Origin: Microvirga lotononidis
GTDB lineage: Bacteria > Pseudomonadota > Alphaproteobacteria > Rhizobiales > Beijerinckiaceae
NCBI RefSeq assembly: GCF_034627025.1
Contig: NZ_CP141049.1
Location: 806,001 to 870,000, forward strand
Direction: 5' to 3'
DNA length: 64,000 nucleotides
Shown: piece by piece, positions 19,092-28,168 of the stretch
Position numbering within the stretch: the first letter of the stretch is position 1
Layout of the letters: each line of letters starts with the position of its first letter
The notes under the pieces: generated by a model
The model's database searches: none
Told to the model about the DNA's origin: nothing
What the model saw: the letters and a program-made list of their open reading frames with translations, nothing else
Made by a program: the position numbers and the translations under genes

Positions 19092-19788
19092 GGTGCATTA
19101 TGAAGCCCGCGTCCCATCCGTTACAGACAGATTGGTGCAGGAGGTTGTTAGGTCGATTCTGGAGGTCATATACGAGCCGGTCTTCTCAGACCACTCGCAT
19201 GGATTTCGCCCGAAACGATCCTGTCACACCGCCCTGACTAACATCAAAAATGTCTGGTCCGGGGTTAAATGGTTTGTGGAAGCAGACATCAAAGGCTTCT
19301 TTGATAACCTCGACCATAAAATCATGATGACCTTACTGGCCAAGAAGATTGACGATAAGAACTTCCTACGTCTTATCGCCTCTTTCCTTGCGGCTGGTTA
19401 TTTGGAGGACTGGAAATACCACAACACCTATAGCGGCACGCCGCAAGGCGGTATCGTTTCTCCAATTCTTTCCAACATCTACCTCCATGAACTTGACCGG
19501 TTCATGGAACGATGGATTGAGGCACGGAATAAGGGGAAGGAGCGAAGGGGTCATCCCCCGTGGATTTCCATCACCGCACGGATCGGTTACATCCGAAAGA
19601 AAATCCGGACTCTTCAGGAACGCGTCGAAGATCTTCAACATATGACGCATAGCCCTGAAGGGACGGAGGACATCAAGGATGAGATCGCAAATGTGATGGC
19701 GCAGATTGTTGAACTTGAAGCCGAACTAAAGGCATCTAAGATTCAACAATTCTCAGTACCCTCGAAAGTCGCAGACGACCCTAGCCGC
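19092..19788 (+). pseudogene. Group II intron reverse transcriptase, internal fragment
   Basis: The frame contains VTDRLVQEVVRSILEVIYEP, DHSHGFRPKRSCHTAL, WFVEADIKGFFDNLDH (RT domain with one catalytic Asp) and GTPQGGIVSPILSNIYLHEL, followed by the long insertion typical of LtrA-like proteins. The N-terminus is missing and the frame ends at the IS4 element at 19789, before the YADD box. It therefore lacks two catalytic aspartates, the maturase domain and the intron RNA 3' end. Confidence 0.8.
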
Positions 19789-21482
19789 AATACCGTTGAC
19801 TTAAGCTATAGTACCAAACGCCGGCGCAGCCGGGCGACCCACTGGTTGAAGCGGTACACCTCCAGATCATGGGATTGGCAGTACGCCGTGCGTGTCAGTC
19901 GACTGACATTCCAGTCGCGAACGTGCTGATGCCATGAAGGGCGGCCGCAGGCTTGGCCTGGTGGTCTGGAAGCAGTCTGCGGGAGAGCCGTTGACAGGAG
20001 CACCGTGTCCTCCACCATTGGCGCGACAATCCGGATAAGCGCGCTGGAGCGGACGATCGGCGCGGTCAGGGGCGGCCCAGCCCGCGCCTTGGTCGGGAAG
20101 TTGCTCATCTTGCGTTTCACCACACGTGGATTGTGGCGACCTCGACTGGGCTCGGCCGGTGTGTCGATGATCTCGATCAGGATCATCTCATGCATCTGAT
20201 GCTGTCGCTGAGGGGGAAAACGCGGCATAAAACGGGAGATGCCGCCGGACAATCCGCACCGTGTGGAGGAAGGACAACGTGTCCGGGTCGCACCCGGCCT
20301 TTCGGCTGGCAGCATGGATCAGCTGCCGCACAACGCCAGATGGACGAGCAGAAAGCCATAGAGTTCTTGTTCGGCCAGATCCGCCCGGCGACTGCGCAGC
20401 ATCAGGCGCTGCCCGGGCAGGCTCACCTTGAATTCGGCGAAGGTCCCCTCGCACTCCCACCGTTCATGATACAGCGCTGCCAACTCCGTCGCTGGCGCGA
20501 CGGCCGGGTCGAGGAGCGTGGTGACCAGCCGATAGAGGGGCTCCGCGTCCGCGATGCCTTCCAGGCGGTAGTCGATGACGCGCACGACCTGTCCCCCCTC
20601 ATCGTGTCGACGCTGCTTGGGCGAGGCGTAAAGCCGGCTCAGATACGAGCCATCGGAAAGGCGCTGGCGGCAGGGCAGTTTGTGGTTGATGCGCACCCGC
20701 CAGAGCAAGTCGGCGCCCGTCGCCGCCGCCAAGCGCCACAGCTCAAAGCCGACGAAGGCCCGATCAGCCAGACACAGCATGTTCGGCTGCAAGTGCTGCA
20801 ACACGCGCGGCGTCAAGCGGACCTCGCTGGTGTCGTAGCGGCCAACCGCCACGGCGAACATGGCATGGGTGCCGGTTTCAATCAGCCCCACCAGGCGCAG
20901 CTTCGGGAAGCTGCTGGCGCCCCGCGAGGCGGCAGGGCGGCCGAACTGGGCCTCCAGTTCCGGCGTATCCGGAAGATCAATGGTCGTGCCATCCACACTG
21001 ACCAACCGGCGACCACGGTACCACGCTCCGGGCGTGCCGGGGTCCGCAATGGGATGGGCCACCCGCTGGAACAACTCCCGCACGGGCGTGACCCCCAGCC
21101 GGATCCGCGCACGGGTGATGGCCGACTTGGTCGCCCCCAGCGCGTCGAGCCCGCCCAGGCGGAGCCACCGCACCCCCTCCAGCAGGCATCGCAACACCTC
21201 GCCGTAGGAGGCCTGTGCATACAAGGCCAGCGCCATCACATAGTACACCACCAACGGCGCTGGCAGCTGTCGATGCCGCTGGCTCTGTCGCTGCGTCGCG
21301 ACCAGCACAGCGTCAATCAAGGCCGCCGGAACGGTCGTCGTCAGCACCCCGAGTGTGACGAGATCGCTGATCCGTGGGCTGTCCGGCAGGCGCGCTGGAG
21401 GTCGGGTCATGACTGAACCCTCCGCAAGCTACCCCCCTCGTCACTTCACACCCCATCGGCAGCTTAAGTCAACGGTATTGGG
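19789..21482 (-). mobile_element. IS4-family element in a group II intron fragment
   Basis: Inverted ends AATACCGTTGACTTAAGCT (19789 on) and its complement ending at 21479 bound the unit. CCTAGCCGC occurs on both sides (19780-19788 and 21483-21491), consistent with a 9-12 bp IS4-type target duplication; three extra G lie between the right repeat and the duplication. The element is about 1.69 kb. Confidence 0.8.
20188..21410 (-). pseudogene. IS4-family transposase with a late frameshift
   Basis: ATG 21410 starts 363 codons with a DUF4372-like N-terminus and the DDE blocks RLVSVDGTTIDLPDTPE, MLCLADRAFVGFELW and LYHERWECEGTFAEFKV. The frame stops at 20319 (LVHLALCGS), while the neighbouring frame continues as RQLIHAASRKAGCDPDTLSF to 20188, as expected for the family C-terminus. 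A single-base change near 20330 would explain this. All catalytic residues precede the shift, so some activity cannot be excluded. Confidence 0.8.
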
Positions 21483-21608
21483 CCTAGCCGCTCTTATTCA
21501 TGATGTGGCTGGAGAGGGCTGGCGAGTGTAGCCTAAGTGACTGACGTGTCGTAGGATTTGGTTGCTGACACCAATCTCTGCCACCGATTGCACCGTGCCA
21601 CACCCGCC

Positions 21609-22963
21609 ATGCCGGATGATACCCCTCCAACGTTTCCGTTTCCAGCCGTTGGCCGCAAGAAGATCACCGCCGCGTTCGACGGTGGACGCCTGTCGTCCGA
21701 CGGCGGCGTCATGCTCCTGGCCCAGGCCGAGCGCCGGCTGGGCGTCGCCGAGCGGCTGGCGCGTTTCATTCCGGATCGGCGCGATCCGGCCCGCGTCAGG
21801 CATGCTGTGGCGGACATGCTCCGCGCCCGCATCTTCGCGATTGCGTGCGGTTACGAGGACTGCAACGACTTCGGTCCGCTGCGCGCGGATCCGGCGTTCA
21901 AGCTCGCCTGCGGGCACTTGCCGGAGACGGGTGCGGATCTGGCCTCGCAGCCAACCCTCTCACGCCTGGAGAACGCCCCGAGCCTGCGCGATGCGATCCG
22001 GCTGAGCTATGCTCTGATCGATCAGTGGATGGACAGCTATGTGACCCCGCCGGACGGCGTGGTGCTGGACATCGACGATACCTGCGACGTCGTCCATGGC
22101 CATCAGCAACTATCACTGTTCATGCGCATTACGACGAGCGCTGCTTTCTGCCGATCCATGTCTATGACAGCGCCACCGGCCGACCGGTTGCCGTCGTGCT
22201 GCGGCCGGGCAAGACGCCCTCGGGCCGTGAGGTCCGGGCGCATCTGCGACGTCTCGTGCGGCGCATCCGCACCCGCTGGCCTCTCACCCGCCTCACGATC
22301 CGGGGCGACAGTCACTATGCCCGCCCTGAGGCCATGGACTTCTGCGAGCAGAACGGCGTCAGCTACCTCTTCGGGCTGGCTGGCACGAGGCTGCTCACAA
22401 GCAAGGTGCAGGACACCGCGGATGCGGTGCGCACTCAGCGGGCGGTCGAGGATCGCGAGGTCGTGCGTGGCTTTGCCGAGACGACGCACCGGGCCAAGAG
22501 CTGGTCGGGCGAGCGCCGGGTGGTCGCTCGCATCGAGGCGACCCGCCTCGGGCTCGATATCCGGTTTGTGGTCACCAACCTGATCGGCACCAGTCCACGG
22601 GTCATCTACGAGAGCCTGTACTGTGCCCGGGGTCAGGCCGAGAACTGGATCAAGTTCCACAAGACGCAGCTCGCCTCCGACCGAACCTCGTGCCGGCGCG
22701 CCGTGGCCAACCAAGTCCGCCTCGTGCTGCACACAGCCGCCTATTGGCTGATGCTGTCCGTGCGCGAGACCATCCCAGCCGCTCGCGATCTCGCCCGGGC
22801 GGAGTTCGCCACGCTGCGGCTGCGCCTGCTCAAGATTGCCGTGCGGGTGCAGGAAACGGCCAGCCGCATCCGCTTGGCCTACGCGTCCTGCTGTCCCGAA
22901 GCCGACCTCTTCCGGCGTCTGGCTTGGGCTCTCAGCCCTCGGCCGCGGGCAGCGTCGCCGTGA
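21609..22963 (+). pseudogene. IS1380-family transposase, frameshifted
   Basis: ATG 21609 (MPDDTPPTFPF) opens a typical IS1380 protein: TAAFDGGRLSSDGGVMLLAQ, FAIACGYEDCNDFGPLRADP, LASQPTLSRLENAPSLRD and VVLDIDDTCDVVHGHQQLSL. Near 22122 one A appears to be missing, and the rest (AHYDERCFLPIHVYDSATGR, LTIRGDSHYARPEAMDFCE, CARGQAENWIKFHK) is in the next frame to 22963. Only this single lesion was found, so it is a recent loss. Confidence 0.85.
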
Positions 22964-23062
22964 ACGGCGGGGCCACGATCGCCCCGATCATCCCAGCCAA
23001 TCCCTGCAAACGCGTTCCCCACGTTCCAGAGCTCGCTGCGGTGAAAGAGACGCAACAGATTG

Positions 23063-23446
23063 GCTCGCCTCGCCGCAGATCAGGTCAATGCAGTAAACCC
23101 TGGTGAATAGGAACGGATAGAGCAGCGCATGGAGGCGCTGGCTGATCAGGAGGAGCTCCTGCGCAACGATGCGCAGCGCCAGCAGCAACTGGCCGGTATC
23201 GCAGCCTCCCTGGAGGCCTTTCGGGAGCGGCTGCAGCACGGGCTGGCGAAGGCCACCTTCGAGCAGCGCTGGCAGCTTGTGCTGTTGTTCGTCCACCGTG
23301 TCGTCGTCACGGGCGACGAGGTCGAAATCCACTATGTGGTGCCCATCAGCCTTGCGAGTGAGCACGTCCGCTTTTGTCCATTGCGTAAGGACTACTTCGA
23401 CCACCCACCTGCGTGGCAGCGGCTGAAAGCTCTGTTGCTCGGATAG
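23063..23446 (+). pseudogene. Serine recombinase C-terminal fragment (second type)
   Basis: Reading from about 23063 the frame has an internal TAG at 23106-23108 and then gives ERIEQRMEALADQEELLR, LAKATFEQRWQLVLLFVHRV and ISLASEHVRFCPLRKDYFD to the stop at 23446. This matches the coiled-coil and end of resolvase/invertase-like recombinases of transposons. It is unrelated in detail to the fragment at 17908. No catalytic domain is present. Confidence 0.55.
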
Positions 23447-23557
23447 CCTACGCGCGATCTCGATCACGAAGTCCCAATAGGCCGCCTGGCCCATCAATCT
23501 CCCGCGATCGTCGCGGGAAAGAACAGACCTCTCGTAAGGATTGCAACATGATCTCGA

Positions 23558-23638
23558 TCAAGCTGCAGCCACATATGTGGCGCCGGCGAGCATCGTTCCG
23601 GACAACGCGGCAACAAGGAGAAGGCGAGACATGGTCAT
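23558..23638 (-). pseudogene. Signal-peptide-like mini ORF (26 residues)
   Basis: ATG 23638 encodes MTMSRLLLVAALSGTMLAGA followed by TYVAAA and a stop. It looks like a complete signal peptide with an Ala-x-Ala cleavage site and nothing after it. Probably the 5' remnant of an exported protein gene. Confidence 0.3.
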
Positions 23639-23736
23639 TTTGACTCCGTTTCTCACACGCGCCCGACACGGCCACGTGTGCTTGACTGACTGGATTTGCT
23701 TCGGTCTAGTGGAGAGTGTTTTGCTGTCTATTCGGC

Positions 23737-23822
23737 GTGCCTTTCGAACTGAACCGGACTGACATAGTCGAGCGTCGAATGCCGCCGGACACGGTTGTAG
23801 AAGTCGTCGATGTAACGGCCGA
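23737..23822 (-). pseudogene. IS3-family orfB, 3' end fragment
   Basis: The reverse strand encodes RYIDDFYNRVRRHSTLDYVS followed by PVQFERHAE and a stop at about 23737, the standard end of IS3-family OrfB (YNxxRRHSTLxYxSP). The sequence AGTGGAGAGTGTTTTGCTG just beyond is probably the element's terminus. Only about 29 codons survive. Confidence 0.7.
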
Positions 23823-24258
23823 GCCCCTCAGACTTGAGGATGCGGTAAGCCGCATCGCAGTTGAGATGCGGCAGGAAGTGCGTGACCGCGAAGGCGAGGT
23901 CATCGAGCAGAAAGCCGGTGGCCTGGCGCAGAGCGCAGACGATCGCCCGCTCTTCCTCGGTGGCTTTTCAGGGCAGCTTGCGCGGCCGGCTGCTATGATC
24001 CTGACAGTCATGGCTTCGCGCTTACGCCATTTGCGGATGCTCTCGGTACTGAACCCGAAGTGTTTCGCCAGCACGCCGGCGGACTCGGCTGAGCGGGCGA
24101 TCTCCTAGCGAACGGCCGGGGTGGTGCGGGCTTGCGTGTGGATGGACAGCATCACGTCCTCCTGCGATGAGGAGTTCGGCGTCGCAGGCCGTCAAAGCGC
24201 CAAACATATTCCTCAATCGCGCAACGCATCCGATCCTAACAACCTTCCGCCACCAAAC
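23823..24258 (-). pseudogene. IS481-family element, degenerate N-terminal fragment
   Basis: Sequence parallel to the element at 15421-16509 (inverted end CCACCAAACAG near 24258, the start region and HTH LAKHFGFSTESIRKWRKR) continues until about 23823 with several frame breaks. The rve core is missing. It ends beside an IS3 orfB fragment. Confidence 0.65.
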
Positions 24259-24266
24259 AGCCCTCC

Positions 24267-25706
24267 CTAGGCCCACAAGCGCTTTTCCCGGCGGCGCTGC
24301 ACGGATGAGGGGATGTTCATCGCCTCGCGATACTTTGCGACGGTGCGACGCGCAATATCGATGCCAGTTTCCTTAAGTCGGACGACGATGTCATCGTCGG
24401 ACAGCACATCATCAGGCGATTCTACGGCGACCATCGCCTTAATCCGATGGCGGACAGCCTCGGCGGAGTGCGCGTCGCCACCTTGGGATGAGGCGATTGC
24501 GACAGTGAAAAAATACTTCAGTTCGAACACGCCGCGCGGAGTGAGCATGTACTTGTGCGACGTCACTCGGCTTATCGTCGACTCGTGCATGTTGATCGCG
24601 TCAGCGACAGTTCTGAGATTGAGAGGCCGCAGGTGGGCGATGCCATGTTCAAAAAAGGCATCCTGCTGGCGGACGATTTCAGCCGCTACCTTAAGGATTG
24701 TCTTGGCGCGCTGATCGAGGCTGCGGATTAGCCAGTTCGCGTTTTGGAAGCAGTCGTTGAGAAATGCCTGATCTTTCGAATTATGGGCGGTCACGCGTGA
24801 GACTTCGGCGAAATAGGTTTGGTTGATCAGCAGCTTGGGCAGTGTGTCTGGCTCAAGTTCGATTTGCCATCCACCTCCGGGCGAGGGTTGGACCCAAACG
24901 TCGGGAATGATGGATTCCGGGCCTCCGGACTGAAACCGGTTTCCCGGCTTTGGGTCGAGCGCACGGATTTCATGCAGCATGTCGAGAAGATCGTCTTCGC
25001 CGACTCCGCAATGCCGCTTCAATGCCTGAAAATCGCGCTGCGCAAGCATCTCAAGATTGGCAACCAAAGTTGCTATCGCCGGGTCGAACCGGTCTCGCTG
25101 GCGCAACTGTATCTCGAGGCATTCACTGAGAGTACGCGCAAAGATTCCCGGCGGATCAAAGAGCTGCAAAGTTCTGAGAACCCGTTCCACATCAGCCTCC
25201 CGGACATTTAGGCTCCCGGCCAGCTCCAAAAGGTCTACCTGAAGGTACCCGGTGTCTTCCAGATGATCGGAAAGCGCGCGAGCAATCAGCCGCTCCTGCG
25301 GTGTGTATGCGGTGAGGGCGATCTGACGAGCGACATGGTCGTGCAATGTTTCGGCGGAGGCAGTAAACTCGCCGAGGGCAAGGCTTTGCCCGGGCGGGAT
25401 ACTGGTTGTGTCGCGCGTTGATTTCCATTGCATGGGCTGTTCCGGGGCCCCGGTCCTGGTCGGCTCATCAACGTCGTTTTCGCGTGCGCCGATGTGCGGA
25501 TCCTCGGCCGAAGTCGACAAAACATCGCCTAAAGCCCCGCCATCGTTTGGCGCTAGCTCCAAAAGCGGGTTCTTCTCGATTTCCTGCTCCACGAACTGAC
25601 GCAGCTCGGCATGTGTCAGTTGCAGCAAGCGGATCGACTCAATGAGTTGAGGTGTTATACTCAGAGATTGCTTCTGACGCTGAAGCTGGCTTGCTGAGAA
25701 TCTCAC
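24267..25706 (-). CDS. rpoN: RNA polymerase sigma-54 factor
   Basis: 479 residues, full length. Region I is LQRQKQSLSITPQLIESIRL with EQEIEKNPLLELAP; an acidic region II follows. The core-binding domain, the HTH (TVADAINMHESTISRVTSHK) and the RpoN box ARRTVAKYREAMNIPSS are all present. Sigma-54 directs transcription from -24/-12 promoters with activators such as NifA. It lies 37 nt after prxS on the same strand, the gene order of the rhizobial prxS-rpoN2 operon, so this is probably the symbiosis or nitrogen-fixation copy and not the housekeeping one. The sequence shows no damage. Confidence 0.95.
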   Translation of the reverse strand: MRFSASQLQRQKQSLSITPQLIESIRLLQLTHAELRQFVEQEIEKNPLLELAPNDGGALGDVLSTSAEDPHIGARENDVDEPTRTGAPEQPMQWKSTRDTTSIPPGQSLALGEFTASAETLHDHVARQIALTAYTPQERLIARALSDHLEDTGYLQVDLLELAGSLNVREADVERVLRTLQLFDPPGIFARTLSECLEIQLRQRDRFDPAIATLVANLEMLAQRDFQALKRHCGVGEDDLLDMLHEIRALDPKPGNRFQSGGPESIIPDVWVQPSPGGGWQIELEPDTLPKLLINQTYFAEVSRVTAHNSKDQAFLNDCFQNANWLIRSLDQRAKTILKVAAEIVRQQDAFFEHGIAHLRPLNLRTVADAINMHESTISRVTSHKYMLTPRGVFELKYFFTVAIASSQGGDAHSAEAVRHRIKAMVAVESPDDVLSDDDIVVRLKETGIDIARRTVAKYREAMNIPSSVQRRREKRLWA

Positions 25707-25743
25707 GGTGAAACTCCTGTCAAGCGACGCACTTGGTCGGGCG

Positions 25744-26325
25744 TCATGGGATCTGTGAGATGTTGACTCGTCCAGGTCGTGCGGCGGCCGCGGTTTGAAA
25801 GGACTTCAGCGCTTCGAGAACGTTCTGCGGCGACGAGATGCCGTAAGGGTCGGTTTCGCAGTTGTCGGAGAAGCCGTCCTCCTCGAACCACTGCTCCACC
25901 ACGCCGTTATCGATCACGGCAGCGTACCGCCAGGAGCGCATACCGAAGCCGAGATTCTCCTTGGCAACCAGCATGCCCATCTTACGCGTGAACTCACCCG
26001 AGCCGTCCGGGATGAGCTTGACTTTCTGCGACCCCAAGGCCTTGCCCCACGCATTCATGACGAAGGCATCGTTGACGGAGATGCAGTAGATCGCGTTAAT
26101 TCCTTCCCTTTCAAACTCGTCATAGAGCTTTTCGAAATCGGGCAGTTGGTAGGTCGAGCAGGTCGGGCTAAAGGCGCCAGGCAACGAGAACAGGACGACG
26201 CGCTTGCCGCTGAAATAGTCGTCGGACGTCTTGTCTTCCCAGCGGTAGGGGTTCGGCCTCTCGATGGACTCATCGCGAACTCGGGTGCGAAATGTGACGA
26301 AGGGAACCATCTTATTAACGGTCAT
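25744..26325 (-). CDS. prxS: Peroxiredoxin (PrxS-like, Prx5 group)
   Basis: 193 residues from ATG 26325, preceded by AAGGAG. The thioredoxin fold carries the peroxidatic motif FSLPGAFSPTCSTYQLPDFE (Cys of PxxxTxxC) and GFGMRSWRYAAVIDNG of the redoxin family. It reduces hydrogen peroxide and alkyl hydroperoxides. In Rhizobium etli the homologous prxS precedes rpoN2 and is expressed with nif genes; the same arrangement is seen here. A sigma-54-like promoter lies upstream at 26678-26692, and an upstream ORF overlaps the start by one base. Confidence 0.9.
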   Translation of the reverse strand: MTVNKMVPFVTFRTRVRDESIERPNPYRWEDKTSDDYFSGKRVVLFSLPGAFSPTCSTYQLPDFEKLYDEFEREGINAIYCISVNDAFVMNAWGKALGSQKVKLIPDGSGEFTRKMGMLVAKENLGFGMRSWRYAAVIDNGVVEQWFEEDGFSDNCETDPYGISSPQNVLEALKSFQTAAAARPGRVNISQIP

Positions 26326-26636
26326 CAATGGTGCTCCTTGAGAAGAAAAACGGGCGGTGCAATCACGTGAGGATGGTTGTCGAGGCGAGGATAGGAACGT
26401 CTGACGAAATCGACGATGTCCTGACCGGCATGATCGCCGCGCGCGAGACGGATGGTCCGACCGTTTCCCGAACGGCCGTAAACGTCCATCGATCCGTCAT
26501 CGCGCGGTTGCCAGCAATGCGATTCCGCATGCTCAATAACAGCGGCGGTGTTGCGCAAGGGGCGCGTTGATGGCGCCAGCGTGTGCAAACGAGGAGCAAT
26601 CACCCCGGATAAACGGTGCCAATCAGTTTGCGACAA
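26325..26636 (-). CDS. Small protein of unknown function upstream of prxS
   Basis: The reverse frame ends in TGA overlapping the prxS ATG (TGATG), which suggests translational coupling. The start is unclear: TTG 26636 has AGGAG 7 nt before it, while ATG 26663 would lie at the predicted transcription start. From TTG 26636 it has 103 residues, including SGVIAPRLHTLAPSTRPLRN and RLARGDHAGQDIVDFVRRSY. I do not recognise a domain. No signal peptide or membrane segment is visible. It could be a leader ORF only. Confidence 0.45.
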   Translation of the reverse strand: MSQTDWHRLSGVIAPRLHTLAPSTRPLRNTAAVIEHAESHCWQPRDDGSMDVYGRSGNGRTIRLARGDHAGQDIVDFVRRSYPRLDNHPHVIAPPVFLLKEHH

Positions 26637-26677
26637 AGCCCGTCTCCTCACTCTGTGACGCATGTGCGGAGAGCCAT

Positions 26678-26692
26678 GCATGTCCCGTGCCA
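26678..26692 (-). promoter_or_regulatory. Sigma-54-like promoter for the prxS-rpoN operon
   Basis: On the reverse strand TGGCACG-GGAC-ATGC deviates from TGGCACG-N4-TTGC at one base and keeps both the -24 GG and the -12 GC. It points towards prxS and rpoN. A TGT-N10-ACA site at 26877-26892 lies about 185 bp upstream. Confidence 0.6.
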
Positions 26693-26793
26693 AAGGAGAA
26701 ACTCATGTCAAAACAACATAATGGCTCTAATGCTGCGATGCCGCCTGTCCGACATTGTCGACTTTCGGACCATGCGGAGCGCGGTGGGACGAC

Positions 26794-26962
26794 GGGTGAA
26801 CTGCGCTGTTCCCGCGGAGCATTCCTGTCCGCCACTCCTGGGACAACGTCAGGCAACCGACACCGACTGTCGGGTTTGTCGTGTCCGCGACACGGTGGTG
26901 TGCGGCCCGGCGTCCTGCCGCGCTCTCAAGCCATTGACCAGGATCCAGAAAATTATTTCTGA
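26794..26962 (+). pseudogene. Remnant of an FNR/FixK-type regulator N-terminus (copy 2)
   Basis: The frame VNCAVPAEHSCPPLLGQ followed by TDTDCRVCRVRDTVVCG and ALKPLTRIQKIISEA parallels copy 1 near 9.1 kb and keeps the C-X2-C-X7-C spacing of FnrN/FixK sensors. No cNMP-binding or HTH domain follows. The DNA also serves as the nifQ leader. Identification rests on a short motif. Confidence 0.35.
26877..26892. promoter_or_regulatory. NifA upstream activator sequence candidate
   Basis: TGT-CGTGTCCGCG-ACA fits the NifA pattern TGT-N10-ACA. It is about 90 bp before the -24 element of the nifQ promoter, a normal distance. The duplicate leader at 9 kb lacks it at the equivalent position. It falls inside the FNR-like motif codons, so a chance match is possible. 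Confidence 0.5.
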
Positions 26963-26979
26963 GGCGCTTTCTGCGCAAT

Positions 26980-26994
26980 TGGCACGCCTTTTGA
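26980..26994 (+). promoter_or_regulatory. Sigma-54 promoter of nifQ, degenerate -12 element
   Basis: TGGCACG-CCTT-TTGA: the -24 half is perfect, but the -12 half has GA where GC is expected. Its duplicate at 9271 has the perfect TTGC. It lies about 90 bp before the nifQ start. Confidence 0.6.
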
Positions 26995-27082
26995 AACTCC
27001 CCCGTCGGGAGCCGAAGGAGCTGCCAACCGGCACTCATGTTGTGGGTACCCGCGATCGATGGGCCGCAGGAAGGAAAGCAAC

Positions 27083-27775
27083 ATGTCAGGTCTGCGTCAG
27101 AACCGCAGTCTGTGGGAAACGGTTATTCCTCGTGGACTCCGAATGTCCTTTTGGTCCGATGAGCGACGACACTCACAATCGCGCAGCATCGGCCGACGGC
27201 CGATCGACTTGGAGACCGGGTTCGACCAGCATGTGCTTGCCTGTGTCCTCTCACGAGCGCTCGAGGAGGCCGAGGCCGGCGAGGCGACGGCGACAGAGGC
27301 AACCGGCCTTTCGCGTGCCGAGCTGCAGGGTGTCCTGACCCGCAATTTCCCCGCTATCGCTGTCAACGCCTTCGCTTTGGAAGAGGTGACCGACCGCGAG
27401 CCGGATATGGAGGAAGAGCTTTTGCGCGGCCTTCTGTTCGCGCATGCCCGGCCGGGCGACCCGGTGAGTGCCCGCTTCGCCAAGATCATCGCCCGGCGTG
27501 CCTTGTGCAATAACCATCTCTGGCAGGACCTCGGCCTTTTCAACCGGGCCGCGCTCAGCCGCTTGCTTGCCACGCATTTTCCGATGCTGGCGGCCGGCAA
27601 CACCAAAAACATGAAATGGAAGAAGTACTTTTACCGCAAGCTCTGCGAGGCTGAAGGTTTTTCGCTCTGCGCCGCGCCCAGTTGCCGGGAATGCAACGAA
27701 TTCGACAGCTGCTTCGGCCCGGAGGAGGGCGAAAGCCTCCACGCACGGACCAAGAACGGGCTCGCCTTGGATTAA
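27083..27775 (+). CDS. nifQ: NifQ, molybdenum donor for FeMo-cofactor synthesis
   Basis: 230 residues from ATG 27083. Helical blocks such as FDQHVLACVLSRALEEAEAG and ADPVSARFAKIIARR-like DPVSARFAKIIARRALCNNH, then LSRLLATHFPMLAAGN and MKWKKYFYRKLCEAEGFSLC, lead to the family signature C-X4-C-X2-C-X5-C in CAAPSCRECNEFDSCFG. NifQ carries a Mo-Fe-S cluster and supplies molybdenum to NifEN/NifH during FeMo-co assembly. No other nif structural genes are in the window, so they must be elsewhere. It is preceded by a nif-type promoter. The frame is intact. Confidence 0.9.
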   Translation: MSGLRQNRSLWETVIPRGLRMSFWSDERRHSQSRSIGRRPIDLETGFDQHVLACVLSRALEEAEAGEATATEATGLSRAELQGVLTRNFPAIAVNAFALEEVTDREPDMEEELLRGLLFAHARPGDPVSARFAKIIARRALCNNHLWQDLGLFNRAALSRLLATHFPMLAAGNTKNMKWKKYFYRKLCEAEGFSLCAAPSCRECNEFDSCFGPEEGESLHARTKNGLALD

Positions 27776-27825
27776 GAGTGGCTTTCGCCAGCAGGACAAG
27801 GCCGCCAGTCTTGATCGCCATTCGT

Positions 27826-27975
27826 CTAAATCCACAGGCGCTTTTCCCGGCGGCGTTGCACGGAGGAGGGGATGTTCATCACCTTGCGGTATTTGTGACG
27901 GTGCGGCGCGCAGTGTCATGTCGGTTTCCTCGAGCCGGACGACGATGTCATGTCGGACAGCACATCTTCGGGCGT
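27826..27975 (-). pseudogene. 3' remnant of a second rpoN
   Basis: The DNA parallels the last 150 nt of the intact rpoN at 24267: the reverse strand ends in SVQRRREKRLWI-like codons and a TAG at 27828-27826, and includes a broken RpoN-box region and the DDIVV segment. Several single-base deletions disrupt the frame. Upstream sequence is not recognisable as rpoN. It indicates a duplication of the rpoN-nifQ neighbourhood followed by decay. Confidence 0.7.
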
Positions 27976-28168
27976 TCTCCTCGCGCTGTTCGAGGTAGGA
28001 AAATGCCGGGTCTCGAAGATTTCGCTCGGGAAGGCGCGCAATCCGCTCTTCCGGCCAGGCCGCTGCCCGGTGAAGAGGCTTACAATCTTGTCGGATGGCG
28101 AACGCTATGCCGCGCAACCTAGGGAGTCATTAGGTGTGACTTTTTCGTTCTTGGAGACCCGACGCGCC

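Noticed and set aside
26567..26962. Forward ORF with CDACAESHACPVPKEKL
   Set aside because: The cysteine pattern looked ferredoxin-like, but the frame covers divergent promoters and has no complete cluster motif or support from the duplicate at 9 kb.
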